This document shows, in pieces, positions 45,084 through 57,659 of a stretch of DNA of 64,000 bases. A program made the translations under genes and the position numbers. This DNA is from Cunninghamella blakesleeana (lineage: Eukaryota; Mucoromycota; Mucoromycetes; Mucorales; Cunninghamellaceae), in contig JAFCIZ010000005.1 of the NCBI GenBank assembly GCA_017871115.1, forward strand, positions 558,001 to 622,000, in the 5' to 3' direction. Under the pieces are notes generated by a model, which was not told the DNA's origin, made no database searches, and was given only the letters and a program-made list of their open reading frames with translations. How positions within the stretch are numbered: the stretch's first letter is position 1; the number at the start of each line of letters is the position of its first letter.

Positions 45084-47821
45084 TTATTCAATATGCTGCA
45101 CTTGTTGTGTTTTGCTTTCATTATTTACTGATGATGCTTTATTTACTGATGACGATTCTCCATTTTCTACTTGATGTGCTTGTATATCAGCTATACCTAA
45201 TCCATGACCACTTGATGAATTTTCATCTTCAACTAAATTTTCCATAAAATCTTTATTAAGTTCTTCTTTACCCAAGAATGCTAATATAATATTAAAAAAA
45301 AACAAAAATGTAGAAAATGTAAATAAATTATTTGCTACCCTTTCATATATTTTTATCTGTCTTTTTTTTTTTTTTACCTGTAATGAATAATCCACCACAA
45401 ACACATGCCATAAATATAGCCTGAGTTAAAGCATAATTGGGAATTGGTTTACCGTCTTTATTTAATCTATATGATCCATCAGAATTTTGTACTGGATAAT
45501 GTTCTCCAATAGTAGCTTCAATTTGTGAACTTGCTGCACTGATCTATTTATTATTTTATATTTTTAAAAATAAAATATATTATTATAATGATAAATGACT
45601 ATTTATTTATTCATTTAACAATAACTATAACAATAATGATACTTTACCAAATTACCCAATTGATAAGCCAAACCAGGCATCAAACCACGAAAACCAGGAG
45701 GTGAAATTTCATTTAAATATGCCTATAAAAATATTATTATAAATGAAAATAAATAAATATCTTTTATTTATCTTTTATTTTTGATTGTGTTATTTATTGA
45801 TCTTTTCATTCCTTACAGGCACACATCCCCAACCACCCTATTCAAAAAAGTAGAAAAAAAATATATTTATATACCAGTTAGTAAAAAAAAAAAAAAAAAA
45901 AAGCTATTACTATTGATTTTCATGAATATTTAGTTTGATATATCATCATCATTATTATCCACTAACCTGAACAAAAAATTGCATCATAAAAGATCCAAAT
46001 TGAAGAGAAGAAATAGAAGGCCCAAATGCCCATAAAGGAATCTAATAATAATAAAAGTGTAATAATTAAAAACAATCATAAATAAAAAAATATAATAAAT
46101 GTTATCATCATTTTAATCATCACCACTGTCTACTTACAAAGGCACCAGCACCAATAGCACAAATACAAACAACAAAACGGCGACCTAAATAATTAGATAA
46201 ATAACCAAACAATGTACCGCCGACAATAGCACCAATATTATAAATAACAGATGTCACAGTCTTTTCTTGTTCAGAATAACCTAATTGAATAGTTAAAAAG
46301 GTAGGGTATAAATCTTGAGAACCATGAGAAAAGAAATTAAAAAACGCAGCAAAGATCACCATATAAATTAAACGTAACCAATGTTTCTTCACAGCTAAAT
46401 ATCCTTCTTTCCAAATAGATCGATTTAATAATTTACGTGCCTTTTGTGTTTCTTCAAAAGATTTAGATTCAGGGACCCAGAAACGAATCACGATAGCTAA
46501 TAAAGCAAAGACAGCACCTACCCAGAATAATATACGCCAGGAACCCCCTTGGCTTTGAATAGCATAATTCACTAATGTTGCTAATAAATATCCACAAGCA
46601 TATCCTTGTTGAAAAATTCCAGAAAATAAACCACGTGCTTCAATAGGAAGTGTTTCCAATGCTAAACTTGCCCCTAAACCCCTATAAGAATAATAAATAT
46701 AAACATATAAATATATATATATATCTCTTTGTCTTTTTTTCTCATGTATTATTTTTTTTATATATTATTATTGTTATCCTTATTTACCATTCACCCCCCA
46801 TACAGATACCAAAAACAGCACGTAATCCAATAAAAGTTTGAAGATTTGGAGCAAAACCACTAGCCATATTGATAAGCGAAAATAAAACAATATCAATCAT
46901 TAAAGGCCATCTTCTACCATATTTATCTGCTAAAGCACCGAATATTAATGCACCAATAGGTCTTAACATCTATATATAATATAAAAAAACGTAATACATA
47001 TAAGCCATCTTATTTTTTTATTTATTCCTTCCTTTTGTTTATTCCCATTATCTCTCATTATTGTCATTATGCATAACTTACCAAAGTTGTAGTAATGGCA
47101 CCTATGGTTGTTATATTAGAATAAAATAATAAGTAAATCTAATAATAATGATGATCTTTTATAAATAAATATGTATATAACTTACTTGTAACATCAGATA
47201 TGGGCACATTAAACTCTTTGGCTGTAATAATAATAGTAATAATAATAATAATAATAACGGCATTTAATAAAATCAATATTTGATTATAAAAAAATGTAAA
47301 TTGTTTTATAGCATTTATTAAAAACTCTTTACCTATATGAGTCGTTGTAAGAGTCACACAAAAGAAATCAAATGCATCAAGCATCCACCCTAAAAAAGCT
47401 ATTTAAAAAAATTAAGGAGATGATTAAAAAATGCATCTTTGTTATTGTTTATATATACATATATATATATGTATGTACAATGTCGATGATGATAATAATT
47501 GTCATCTATTTATTTATTTTTTCTTTGTTTTGATTTTTTTTTGATTTTTTTTGATTTTTTATAATATAAATTGTTATTATTACCAGCAGTAAAGGTAATT
47601 CTTTGTTGATTATTTAAATTTGTCAATAAATACCACATATTCACTGGCTTATCAGGTTTACGGTATACGGATTGTTTCCATTCCAGCAGATGCTGTTTAA
47701 CAACACCGTGTTTCTTTTCTTGTGTTGTAACATTCTTGATTTGTTCATTTTCATGTATGTCTTCTACTTTCTCTTGTTCTTGTATCTCTATTTTATTAGG
47801 AGTATTATCTGGATCAGACAT
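45084..47821 (-). CDS. Jen1-type monocarboxylate/proton symporter (MFS)
   Basis: Eleven exons: 47821-47584, 47389-47333, 47221-47186, 47101-47082, 46969-46788, 46681-46138, 46041-45967, 45837-45817, 45722-45648, 45543-45378, 45280-45084; 536 aa. It has about 12 membrane spans. The MFS signature ADKYGRRWP lies after the second span, followed by CMGGEWGLGASLALE rebuilt across an intron. The segment NFFSHGSQDLYPT fits the Jen1 motif N-x2-[ST]-H-x-[ST]-Q-D-x3-T, which marks lactate/pyruvate/dicarboxylate transporters of the plasma membrane. The N-terminus is acidic and charged; the C-terminal tail is Ser/Glu-rich and may carry endocytosis signals (inference). Exons of 20 and 21 nt are present. 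In yeasts such genes are glucose-repressed; nothing in the sequence shows this here. Confidence 0.92.
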
Positions 47822-48650
47822 TATATATATATACGTGTGTATGTATTATTAGGATTATATTGAATATTAGTAATAAAATATAAAAAGATAAAGGAAAGAA
47901 AAAGAAAGAGGAAAAGAAAAGAAAAGAAAAGAAATAACAAAATAAATATTTTTTAATACCCTTTACCCTTTTTTTTTAAAGTTTACATATGATCCATTTT
48001 TTTTTTTTTTACCATTTCGTACCAGCCCCTCCCCACCTATTTCTCCACAGGTCCCCAGAATAAGCTTTACCTGAGTTATAATAATAAAAACCATTTTAAT
48101 CCTTATTTGGTTGTTTTTTTATATTATTTGAATCATATTCCCATCCACTAATAAAAAAATTAGCCTGAATTAGCTATTTTCTTTTTAAAGAAAAAATAAT
48201 AATAAGTAATTATCATGAGTATATGGTTTATAAACTCTAAATATAAATAATAATAATAATATATAATTATATGTATTGTTTTACTTGCAATTTCCCCCAG
48301 TAGCTATTTAATTATTATAATTAACATTACTATTATGTCATTGTTGTTTCTATTTTAAACGGATTGTAATTTATTTTCCTTTTTCCCTTCTTTTATTATT
48401 AACATCAACCAATGCTGGTCAAGAAAGAAAAAAGAAAAAAAGAAAAAAGTACACCAGATAATAAAATTCCCCGAATCAATAACTATTACAGTATGACAAG
48501 ATCACACAAAAAAAACAAAAATGGAAGAAAAATAAATATTTATTTAATTATAATAATGATAAGTCTGTTAACATTTGTACATTTTATTATTTTATACTAT
48601 TTAATTGTTTATGTATGTATGTACCTTTTTACTATATATAATAAATTTAT
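47822..48650. other. Intergenic region
   Basis: Upstream of the transporter gene and downstream of the RecQ helicase. It contains a 96-codon plus-strand frame (48412-48702), basic then hydrophobic, that overlaps the helicase's last exon in antisense; I do not accept it as a gene. AT-rich otherwise. Confidence 0.4.
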
Positions 48651-51410
48651 TTACAACTTTTTTGCATATTGTCTACAAAGAGTTAAAAAATATTTTCCAT
48701 AATTCTGATATTTTTTTTGATCAGGTAATATGTTTAAGTACTCTTGTTGATTTGTTGGTATATCATTTAACACTAAAAGTTTTAATTCATTATCTGAATA
48801 AATTGTTGTAATATTCGAAACGTTAAACTTTGATTTTAACTATAAAAAAAATAAAGTTTTGTTTGTTTAGATCTAACGACTAGAACTCTATTTATATTTT
48901 TTGTTATTTCCCATATATATCTTTTTTTTTAAAAAAAAAAAAATGGTCCTATTACATTTGTCCTTTGTTCACGCATTTTGCTATAGCATTCAATTCTGAC
49001 AGGATCCATAGGCAAATCAAGCTTTTGTTTTCTTGGACTTTTTGTAGTACTAGGCATAACTCTTCTCGGCCGTGAGGAAGTTGATGTAGATATTACTGAT
49101 GATGATATATCTAGAGTATCATCCCTCTTGTATGAGTTTATATATTCTGATTGAGTAGTTATTGAAGATGACATAGATGATGTCCTCTATTTTAATATAA
49201 AAAAAAAAAATTGTAGTAATAATAACGTGTGAATATATATTATTAAAAAAAAAAAAAAAAAAAAAAAACTTATTTTTATTACTATTAATATTTATTATTA
49301 CCTGGTTAAAAGTATTCCTTTTTGTATTCTCTTCAGTATTATATAATATTACTTTTTGCATTCCTCTAAAAACATGGTCTGCGTATTTTCCGAAATAAAC
49401 ATAAGAAGAAGTATACCCTCCCATATTGACTTCATTTCTTAATTCCAAAATACCACATACTACCATGTGATTCGTCAATCGCTGCGTTTCATTTTTATTC
49501 AACTTTGTACCGTCTTTATTATTAATAAATCCAGGACAATTTTCCACCCCTTTTCCTTGTAACCGCTTTGGTCCATAACCACGGAAAATATCACCTAATT
49601 GAATCAATGTAACTTTTTCATCAATGTCCAATAAATACTTCAAAATATGTAATATGCCAAGTGCCATAGAAGTATAATCCTGTTCAACCATGTTCTTGCC
49701 TTGATTTTTCCTACAATTATCGCACATAGTAGACCCTTGGCATAACCTTGTATCAAACACTTCCCCAAAATAAGCTAAAATCTGTTTTCGACGGCAATCC
49801 ATTTCATTATCACAATATTGTACCATTACTCTTAAATTATTACGTTGGAATTCTTTAACCCTATAATCTCCTTCCCCTTTATCAATGATCATTGTATGAG
49901 TTTTGGAATCGTTAAAGGAATAATATAATCGGCACGTAGCATCCAACCCATCTCTACCAGCACGACCTGTTTCTTGATAATATCCTTCCACTGATGATGG
50001 TAACGCAAAATGAATCACAAATCGAACATCTGCTTTATCAATCCCCATACCAAAAGCAATAGTAGCTACAAGCACCTTATATTCACCGCGTTGCCATTTT
50101 TCTTGTAGTGCTATTCTCTCTTCAGATTCTCTTGCCGCATGATAATAATCAGTATTTATATTATGTGTTTCATATAATCGTTTAGCTACGTCTTCGCATT
50201 GTTTTCTAGTTTGACAGTATACAATGCCACATTGATTTCGAAATCTTCGTTTAATAAAATCAGAAATATCATCTATACGTTGATTATATTTTGTTATGCC
50301 TTTAACAATTTCATACCTAAAATAATTTTTAATAAATAAAAAAAGGAAAACCAAAGTTAAAAACTCGTTATTTTTTTAAATATATATATATACATATATA
50401 AACAAAGACTTACTTGAGATTAGGTCGGTTAAAACTTTGTTTAAATATTTTACAATTTGAAATATGTAAACTATTAATAATATCACTTTGCACACGTTGA
50501 TTTGCTGTAGCGGTTAAGGCTATAATAGGAACATCCTTATATTGGATTTTCAGTTCCCCCAACATTTTATAATCTGGACGAAAATCATGACCCCATTGAG
50601 AAACACAGTGAGCTTCATCAATTACAAATCTTGCCAATTGCTTAAGGTTGTATAATTTTTGTACCGTATTTTGAAATAAACCAGATTGTCGAATCATTTC
50701 AGGTGTCACATAGATAAGACTAAATTGAGGTGGATTACTAGATAATCCTTTAAATACAGCCGCTCTTTGTTCTGGAGTAATCACACCATTCAATAAACCT
50801 GCTGTAATACCACGCTCCCTTAACTGAGCTACTTGATCATGCATTAAGGATAATAAAGGTGAGACGACGATAGTAACACTGGAACTACTTTTATTAAAAT
50901 ATTGGCCAGAAATGATGGCTGGTAATTGATAACATAAACTTTTCCCCCCGCCAGTTGGCATCAGTACAAAAGCATCTTCCCCTTTTAATGTTGTATTGAT
51001 AGCCTCTAATTGGTTAGGTCTAAAATCTTGCAATTTAAATACTTGTGATAATACTCTTCGAACATCCTTTGACCATGGATAACTATCTTCACGATTAACT
51101 AATGATGTTACTTTATTTGTTATCGCTGTTGTTGTTGTTGTTGGAGTAGCGGTTGTTTTATCTATAGACATAAAATAAGATGATTTCACAGTTTGCATGT
51201 TTTCATTAGATTCTAAGTATCCATCTAAATTATTATTATTTTCTTCTTCAAAATCATCGTCATCATCAATGCATATAACTTGATTATCATTCATAGCATT
51301 TAATTTAGTTGAATTAACTTTCATCATTTGCTTTATATCTTCCATTTTCTTTTTAATCTCATTTCTAAATATATATAAAATATAAAACTAAGTACTTTCA
51401 TTTCATACTC

Positions 51411-51447
<37 letters not shown>

Positions 51448-52549
51448 ATGTATAAATATTTTGTATACCTTTCAGTTGCTAACGATTGTTGCTTTTTAAT
51501 ATCAGTTGATCCACCAAATACCATATCAGCAATGACCCTATTAATTTCATTTTCCTTTAATTCTAATTCTTTAAGTTCAGCTTCATAGTGTTTATTATCA
51601 AGTACACTGTCACTTTTATTAGTGTTGTTAGAAGAATAATTCAGCGATGGCGAAGAGAATGAAGGTTGTCTTGAATTTGCTGATACATTATATCTACTAC
51701 TATTATTATTATGGTCATCTGCATACATCAATAATGGAGAAGTAACTTCTGCATAACTAGTATTATTACCATCATTATCTGCTGGTATAGTTGAAGAATA
51801 TATGGAATATGCTGATGTATCATCATCCTTACTGTAGGTATCATTACGATTAGGACTGTAGCTTTTGCTTTTGTTTCTGTATAAACCATTATTATCGTTT
51901 TTGTTATTTATTGAATATTTATTATTTACATGGTTACTAATGCTGTTGTCTAAATGATCTGAAATAACCTATATACAGTTTAAAAAAGATAGAAGTAATA
52001 CTAATGTTAGTATCAAAATAAAAATAAACTATATATTTATACGACATAAATATTATTTATTTATTTTATTACCAAAGAATCATCAATTCCATCAATATCA
52101 AAATCATCATCATATTCAAACTCATCATTATCCACAACCATTGGTGATATGTTACCATTTTGAACCATTGTATATGACGTTGAAACCCCGTTATTTGTAT
52201 GCCTAGTATCTTTGTAGTTATGAGTTATTGTGTCAGAAGTTGATGCAGAGGTAGTAGTAGTTTTTAATCGCTTATAAGGTAGTGAAATATTATTTTTATT
52301 ACTATTATTATTATTATTATTATGGTTATTGGGTATATGATTCATAAAGCTATTACTATTATCAATTAAAGTTGAAGTAGTTGATAACATTGAAGTATCT
52401 GAATCAAAAGTTTGAATTATAGATCGTTTTGTCGAAAGACCAGTAATAGGAACAGTTATATAATGATTTCTAGGCTGATGAGGTAAGTTAAGGTAAGGTT
52501 GAACCGTTTTATTATACCATGTTTGTTGATCTTCATGATTTGTCTTCAT
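48651..52549 (-). CDS. RecQ-family DNA helicase (BLM/Sgs1 type)
   Basis: Six exons: 52549-52073, 51968-51469, 51364-50414, 50316-49302, 49186-48956, 48839-48651; 1120 aa. The first about 400 residues are Asn/Ser/Asp-rich and disordered, as in Sgs1/BLM. The helicase core has PTGGGKS (about 462-468), DEAHCVSQWGHDFRP (DEAH about 575-578) and QETGRAGRDG. The RQC region has the zinc cysteines (YCDNEMDCRRKQ...MCDNCR). The last two exons form a short HRDC-like domain ending KYFLTLCRQYAKKL. Ending the gene inside the preceding intron would leave a spurious Phe run and cut HRDC, so the final exon was chosen. It unwinds recombination and fork intermediates with Top3/Rmi1 (family knowledge). The N-terminal exons are less certain than the core. 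Confidence 0.93.
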
Positions 52550-52622
52550 GAATTTCTATTATTATTATTAATATTTTTTATAAATAAAAAAAATAAATGT
52601 ATTTTTTTTTAAATCGACTTTG

Positions 52623-52654
<32 letters not shown>

Positions 52655-54050
52655 CGATAGAAAAATTGAAAACTTCGGTCGCCTGAATATAAAAATTTCT
52701 CGCGTAGGCACACGAGAATTTTTTAAACTCCATTAAACTTTATTTTCTTGATCAAAAAACTGCTGTAATCTGTAAATACTATATAACTTGTAATTAATAT
52801 AAATAAAAAAGCATCATATACAATTCTTTGCTTTTCTTTAAAAAAAATCAATAAAGACATTATATAAAATTCTTTTTTAACTGTATTTTATATATATTTT
52901 TGGGTTCATTCATTATTTCATTTTTTTTTTCTCCAAAATAATCTATAAATAAATAGGTATATATAATACAAGTATCTTATTATTTCAGCTGCCTTTAATC
53001 TCATTTTATTACATTATTTCCAATAGTTATTATTAAATTGCTACCTTCACCAATATTTTTACATTTATTTTAGTATTAATCAATTTTGAGGCATTATTAA
53101 TTTATTGATAATTAAAAATATAATATTATATTCTTCAATATAATAATAGTGTTATGGAGTGTATGTCTTGGCTATTTCAAAGATGGTAAATGAAATGATA
53201 TTTTTAATTTTTTATTGTTATTATTATTACCTGAATTTTTATCTCTGAATAATAAATAAAAATACCTTATTATCGTTTTTTTTTTTTTTTTTTTTTTTTT
53301 TGTTTGAAAAGAAATATATTTATTTCTTTTGTTTCTATTTCTTTTGATTATATTTTACTTTCTTTCATCCAAGAAGAAAAATTGGCTATTCGCTTTTTCT
53401 CTCCTAGGAAGAAGAAAATGCTTTTTTATATTTTTTTGGTATAGATACTTCAATTATTATTATTATTATTTGAATTAGCTATTTTCTTAATAAAAAACTT
53501 GATAAAATATTATTTTATATTCACTAAATTCTTTTATTTTTAATACTGTTGATTATTGGCTAATATTAATTTTTCTTATTTTATTGTAATATTGTTAATT
53601 TTTATTCAATGTTATATTTTATTTTTATTAAATTTCGTATAGTATATAGGGTATTTTATATAGTAACTCAAATAGAAAGAACCACTTTATTAAACGAGGT
53701 TATAATTTTCTTTCTTGTTAATAAATTAACATCTGATCTAAATTATTTAAAATACTTATGTCGAGTTTAGCTGATCATCTGACTTTATTACATCGCTTTT
53801 AATAAATGTTGTGTATTTGTGTTATGTAGTATTATTATCATTTGGCTTGTAATATCGAAATAGATTTCTACAACGTACCACAATAAAAATATTAACAGTA
53901 TAAAAAACGATGAAAGCGATTATGTAACCAACTCGTTAAAATATTTATATAAAGGAAAAGATTATTTTAAAGCTATCTTTTTCTATTAATTTTCAAATCA
54001 ATTCAAAATTCAAAATTCAAAATTTATATAATTTAAAAAAAAAAAAAAAA
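52550..54050. other. Intergenic region
   Basis: About 1.5 kb upstream of the helicase gene. It includes an A run of about 31 nt (about 52623-52653), a T run near 53279-53300, and otherwise AT-rich sequence with no credible frame. Confidence 0.45.
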
Positions 54051-54460
54051 ATGGACGATAAAAAGTATTATATTGAATTAACTCATTATAATGTATATGA
54101 TTTTGAATTTGATTCTAAAAAAAAAAATATGAAATCAACAATACAAATTCATGGACCATATCATTCAAGAAAGATGAAAAATATTTTATGTGCGAAAATA
54201 AATCCAGCAACAAAATTACAAAAATGAAAAATGTAGAAAATTTCATCAGGATATGGAATCATGATATTAACAAGGCAACAACATCCAGTTTATATCTATC
54301 ACATGAAGGAAGTATAGTTATATATGTGGAAAATCAAAAGTATTCTGGATATACATGCAACAGCAACTCACCAGTCTCGGCAGATACTATTCAAAAATAT
54401 ATATATTTATTAAAAGATATAATTGAAGATGAAAATACAGTTGATGAAACTGCAGCTTAA
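54051..54460 (+). pseudogene. Small hypothetical gene with a frameshift in an A-run
   Basis: The ATG at 54051 opens a frame MDDKKYYIELTHYNVYDFEF that reaches a run of 11 A (54117-54127). Past it, the coding-like reading continues in another frame (YEINNTNSWTISFKKDEKYF and on through MCENKSSNKI to the stop at 54460). Adding one A or removing two would join both parts into one protein of about 136 residues. I do not recognise the family; there is no signal peptide or membrane span. It may be a recent pseudogene, a homopolymer sequencing error, or frame slippage on the A-run. It lies just left of a cluster of retrotransposon debris. Confidence 0.45.
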
Positions 54461-54674
54461 TACATGTTAACTAATAAACATTAGATAATAATCGATAAAA
54501 ATTATTATATTTTTTTTAGCTCATTTAAATCAATCCCATGATTGAATGTATATCATTGATCATATTTTAAATTCAAACTATTTTGATGTAAAAAAGAACA
54601 GATTTTTATTCCATTTTTTGAAAAAATAGTTAATTTTTAAAATACTTTTCTTTAATAAACAAGTTTTATCAACA

Positions 54675-54860
54675 CATCTTTTTAGCTAAAGAGCGATCAT
54701 TTTACTATAATATAGTTGTTTATTGTTCAATATTAATTTGTATTGTTTTATTTATCTAAACCAAGATATTTCTACTTATAAAACAATATACTGGTGCTCA
54801 CTGGCAACTGAACTATATTAGAAAACTATTCACTGCCACCCAAGTGGATGAAACTGATGG
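54675..54860 (+). repeat. Diverged LTR relic
   Basis: It shares CATCTTTTTAGCTAAAGA with the intact LTR (55990-56007), then TCTACTTATAAAACAA and TGGTGCTCACTGGCAACT (from 54792), matching the LTR/leader near 56228-56265. The spacing between these blocks is 96 bp here against 238 bp in the intact copy, so it is an older, shortened relative. Confidence 0.6.
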
Positions 54861-55400
54861 TATCTAAATAATATTTTAATCTTCGAGTCTGCAACCTCTG
54901 AACTGACAACCTTTTAACTTCGCACAAAAATAATAATTTTTAAATTTTGTTTTAATATAAATAGGATAGAATATTTTTCTCTATCTTTTGCTTTTTTTTT
55001 TTTTTTTCTTTGTCAAATATCAATATCAAATTTTCAAAATAATATCTTATATAATAAATATTTTATTTGTCCAAACTAATATTATTTTTATTTTATATTC
55101 ACCTTATATTAATTTTTTAATTGAAATCATTTTTTTATTTTACCGTAACGAACATAATTTATTTCTTAAATGGAAACATTTTTCTATTTTATTTTAATCT
55201 TTTTTCATAACATGTATAAACTTTTTATTTTATTTTATTTTATTTTTCATATTTTACATTTTATTTCATATTTATTTGATTATTATTCTTCTATATAAAA
55301 ATCTACGCTCTGACTTTAAAATTCATTTGTATATACTTTTGAACTTTTTTAATATTTTTTTTATTATTTAAATTTTTTTATTTTTACATTATATTAAGTC

Positions 55401-55623
55401 GTTCTACTTATAAAACAAGAACTGGTGCTCACTGGAATTATCTTATTTATAATTAATATAAATACAAACTCTCTTATTTTATTTTAACAAAAATAACTCT
55501 TACTAAAAACACATACAACACCTCATTTCAAAAAAAAAAGTCTTAAACAAAACCCACATAACAACTATTTAAAACTAAAAAATGGAACACCACTTTCTAA
55601 AAAATTAATAAAATAATAACAAT
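55401..55623 (+). repeat. LTR-end and leader relic of a related element
   Basis: It starts TTCTACTTATAAAACAAGAA, then TGGTGCTCACTGG (from 55423). An A/C-rich leader-like stretch follows, reaching an ATG (55581) with a short broken frame, much like the gag leader of the intact element. It is cut at 55624 where the intact LTR begins. Probably an older copy into or beside which the young element inserted. Confidence 0.5.
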
Positions 55624-56347
55624 TGTTATGGTATGGTTGAACTTATCATACCTAAATAATCCTAAAAATAATTTTTAAATATATTTTTAAACAAGTGTTT
55701 TTGCATATATAAATATATGCATATATATATATATTAACTTTATATTTTATCCAATAGTATTTCATAATTTTATATATATTTATTTATTTTATCTTTTATA
55801 ACTTTATCAATTTATACTCCTCCTTGTTATAATGGTCTTTATAACTTACCTACCAATCTGGGTTTGAATTCAGATCATTTTTATATATAAAGGAGCGAAA
55901 TTTTATTTTATTTGAAAAAATCAGTTAATACGAAGTTAATATTCAGTTAATTTGAAATAAAGATTTATATATATTAAATTCTCTTAACTCATCTTTTTAG
56001 CTAAAGATTATATTTACTTTATATTAATATTGTTGATTACTATCCAATATTATTTTATATTATATTATTATAATAATCGTTGATCTTTATCCGATATTAT
56101 ATTTATTTTATTTTAATTTTATTATTTTGTCTATATAATTGTTGATCTTTATCCAATTATATAATTTATTTTATTTTATTTTATTATTTTATTTTTATTT
56201 TAAACTATCAATCTAAACTAAGTTGTATCTACTTATAAAACAAGATACTGGTGCTCACTGACAACTAAACTAAACTATAAAACTATCTACTTTCCAAAAC
56301 TATAAAAGGAAATTCTATTTTTCAAACAACCAAAAATTTACACAACA
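55624..56347 (+). repeat. 5' LTR (probable bounds; repeat continues to at least 56500)
   Basis: It begins TGTTATGG and, under the preferred reading, ends ...AACA at 56347, giving TGTT/AACA inverted ends just before a PBS-like site. It contains a TATATAAA box at 55884-55891. Its first 55 bases also encode the end of the extra ORF when read in the 3' copy. The identity with the 3' copy continues past 56347 to the window end, so a longer LTR of at least 877 bp cannot be excluded. Confidence 0.75.
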
Positions 56348-56352
56348 TATTT

Positions 56353-56370
56353 TGGTGCTCACTGGCGGGG
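56353..56370 (+). other. Candidate primer-binding site
   Basis: TGGTGCTCACTGGCGGGG is 18 nt, GC-rich in an AT-rich setting, starts with TGG (complement of tRNA CCA) and would pair with a tRNA 3' end through acceptor and T stems. A partial second copy, TGGTGCTCACTG, starts at 56249, and related copies lie at 54792 and 55423. The tRNA is not identified. Confidence 0.55.
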
Positions 56371-56522
56371 TAATACTAAAAACCGGGGAAACACTAATTA
56401 TCGAAGAATAACTAAATCTATAAAAAGAATATAATCAAGAATACTTAAATTCAAGTTAAACAATTACTTTAAAAATACACAAACTTTATCATCCTATTTC
56501 AAAAACTTATCTTTATATTCCA

Positions 56523-57659
56523 ATGGAAAATCCACAAAAATCAAGTATCGAGCAAACCGCGTTGGAAAATCATGATCATCACCATGATCCTAACCTTGCT
56601 GCTAAGCTGAAGCTTAATCTTTTAACTTTTTCAGGTTCTGATGACGAAGACTTTCGTTATTTTGAAAAGTCCTTGGAAAATTATTTTAAATTATCTAGAG
56701 TTGGTATGGATAGAAGGGCAATTATCTTGAAGGTGCAATTGTCTGGTCCTGCTGAATTCTATTTTGAACAATTAGAACAAGATCCAAATATGGCTAACGA
56801 CTATCAAAAATTGATGAATGCTTTAAGGGAAAAGTATGTCACCAAAGAATTGATATTATCATACGAGATTGCACTTGGTACCATTAAACAAGGCAATGAC
56901 GAAAGACCAAAGAACTTTTTGGCACGTATCCAAGAAATGGCAAGATTGGCACAATTGAAGGATGACCATATTATATTGATGAGATTCCGTGCTGGTTTAA
57001 AAGAAGAAATCAGAATGCACTGTATGGATCAAGGTGCTGAAACATTGAATCAATGGTATAACTATGCCGAAAATTGGTGGAAGACAAGACACATACAATC
57101 ATTACCATCTGTATGTAATCTTACCAATGCTAATAGATTTTCTGGAGGCCATAAAAAGAAGTCAAATAATAATAATTATGGTGATTATAATGGCAATACA
57201 TCATTAAATACAGCTGAACATGTTGATGGAGAAGCTGCATTCATGCAAAAACTTTTAGGTCATATGGAAAAATTGATAAACACCAAATTGGAAGACAAAA
57301 GAGGTTCGTACAATAACCAGAGAAACAACAACAATAATAATCGTAACAACCAATCATATAATGGACCTAATAATTATAACAGAAATAATAATCAAAAATA
57401 CAGAAATAATCAGTATAGCAATTATCGTCAATATAATAATAATAACAACAACAATAATCATAATTATAACAATCAATATTTACCTGAAAATAATTATAAT
57501 AACAGAGATTATTATCATCAAGGAAATCAAATGCAAAATAACAATAATTATAATCCACAATATAATTATCCACAACAAAATCCTTATAATAATCCATCAA
57601 ATAATAATCCACCAAATAATAATCAAAATAACACACCAGTTAATGGTTCAAAAAACTAA
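56523..57659 (+). CDS. gag: Retrotransposon Gag
   Basis: 378 aa. The region about 30-200 is a retrotransposon capsid domain: LNLLTFSGSDDEDFRYFEKSL, then WYNYAENWWKT near the end, with the helical spacing of Retrotrans_gag. It forms virus-like particles. From about 220 the protein is dominated by Asn, Tyr, Gln, Arg and Pro; I see no CCHC zinc knuckle, the usual RNA-binding motif, so the Asn/Arg-rich tail may do this job (inference). The last codons GGT TCA AAA AAC TAA contain a slippery heptamer that leads into the Pol frame. The start follows a leader rich in A and C. Confidence 0.92.
   Translation: MENPQKSSIEQTALENHDHHHDPNLAAKLKLNLLTFSGSDDEDFRYFEKSLENYFKLSRVGMDRRAIILKVQLSGPAEFYFEQLEQDPNMANDYQKLMNALREKYVTKELILSYEIALGTIKQGNDERPKNFLARIQEMARLAQLKDDHIILMRFRAGLKEEIRMHCMDQGAETLNQWYNYAENWWKTRHIQSLPSVCNLTNANRFSGGHKKKSNNNNYGDYNGNTSLNTAEHVDGEAAFMQKLLGHMEKLINTKLEDKRGSYNNQRNNNNNNRNNQSYNGPNNYNRNNNQKYRNNQYSNYRQYNNNNNNNNHNYNNQYLPENNYNNRDYYHQGNQMQNNNNYNPQYNYPQQNPYNNPSNNNPPNNNQNNTPVNGSKN

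Larger units (their letters stand above)
54461..55623. other. AT-rich stretch with retrotransposon LTR relics
   Basis: Outside the two relics listed (54675-54860 and 55401-55623) it is T/A-rich, with TTTTA repeats near 55230-55260. No gene seen. Confidence 0.45.

Noticed and set aside
48412..48702. Plus-strand 96-codon membrane-like frame
   Set aside because: Lys-rich then Ile/Tyr/Phe-rich as A/T composition predicts, and it overlaps the RecQ last exon in antisense.
48929..48955. C-terminal Phe run as the end of the RecQ protein
   Set aside because: It is intron read-through; a GT-AG intron leads to a final exon that completes an HRDC-like domain.
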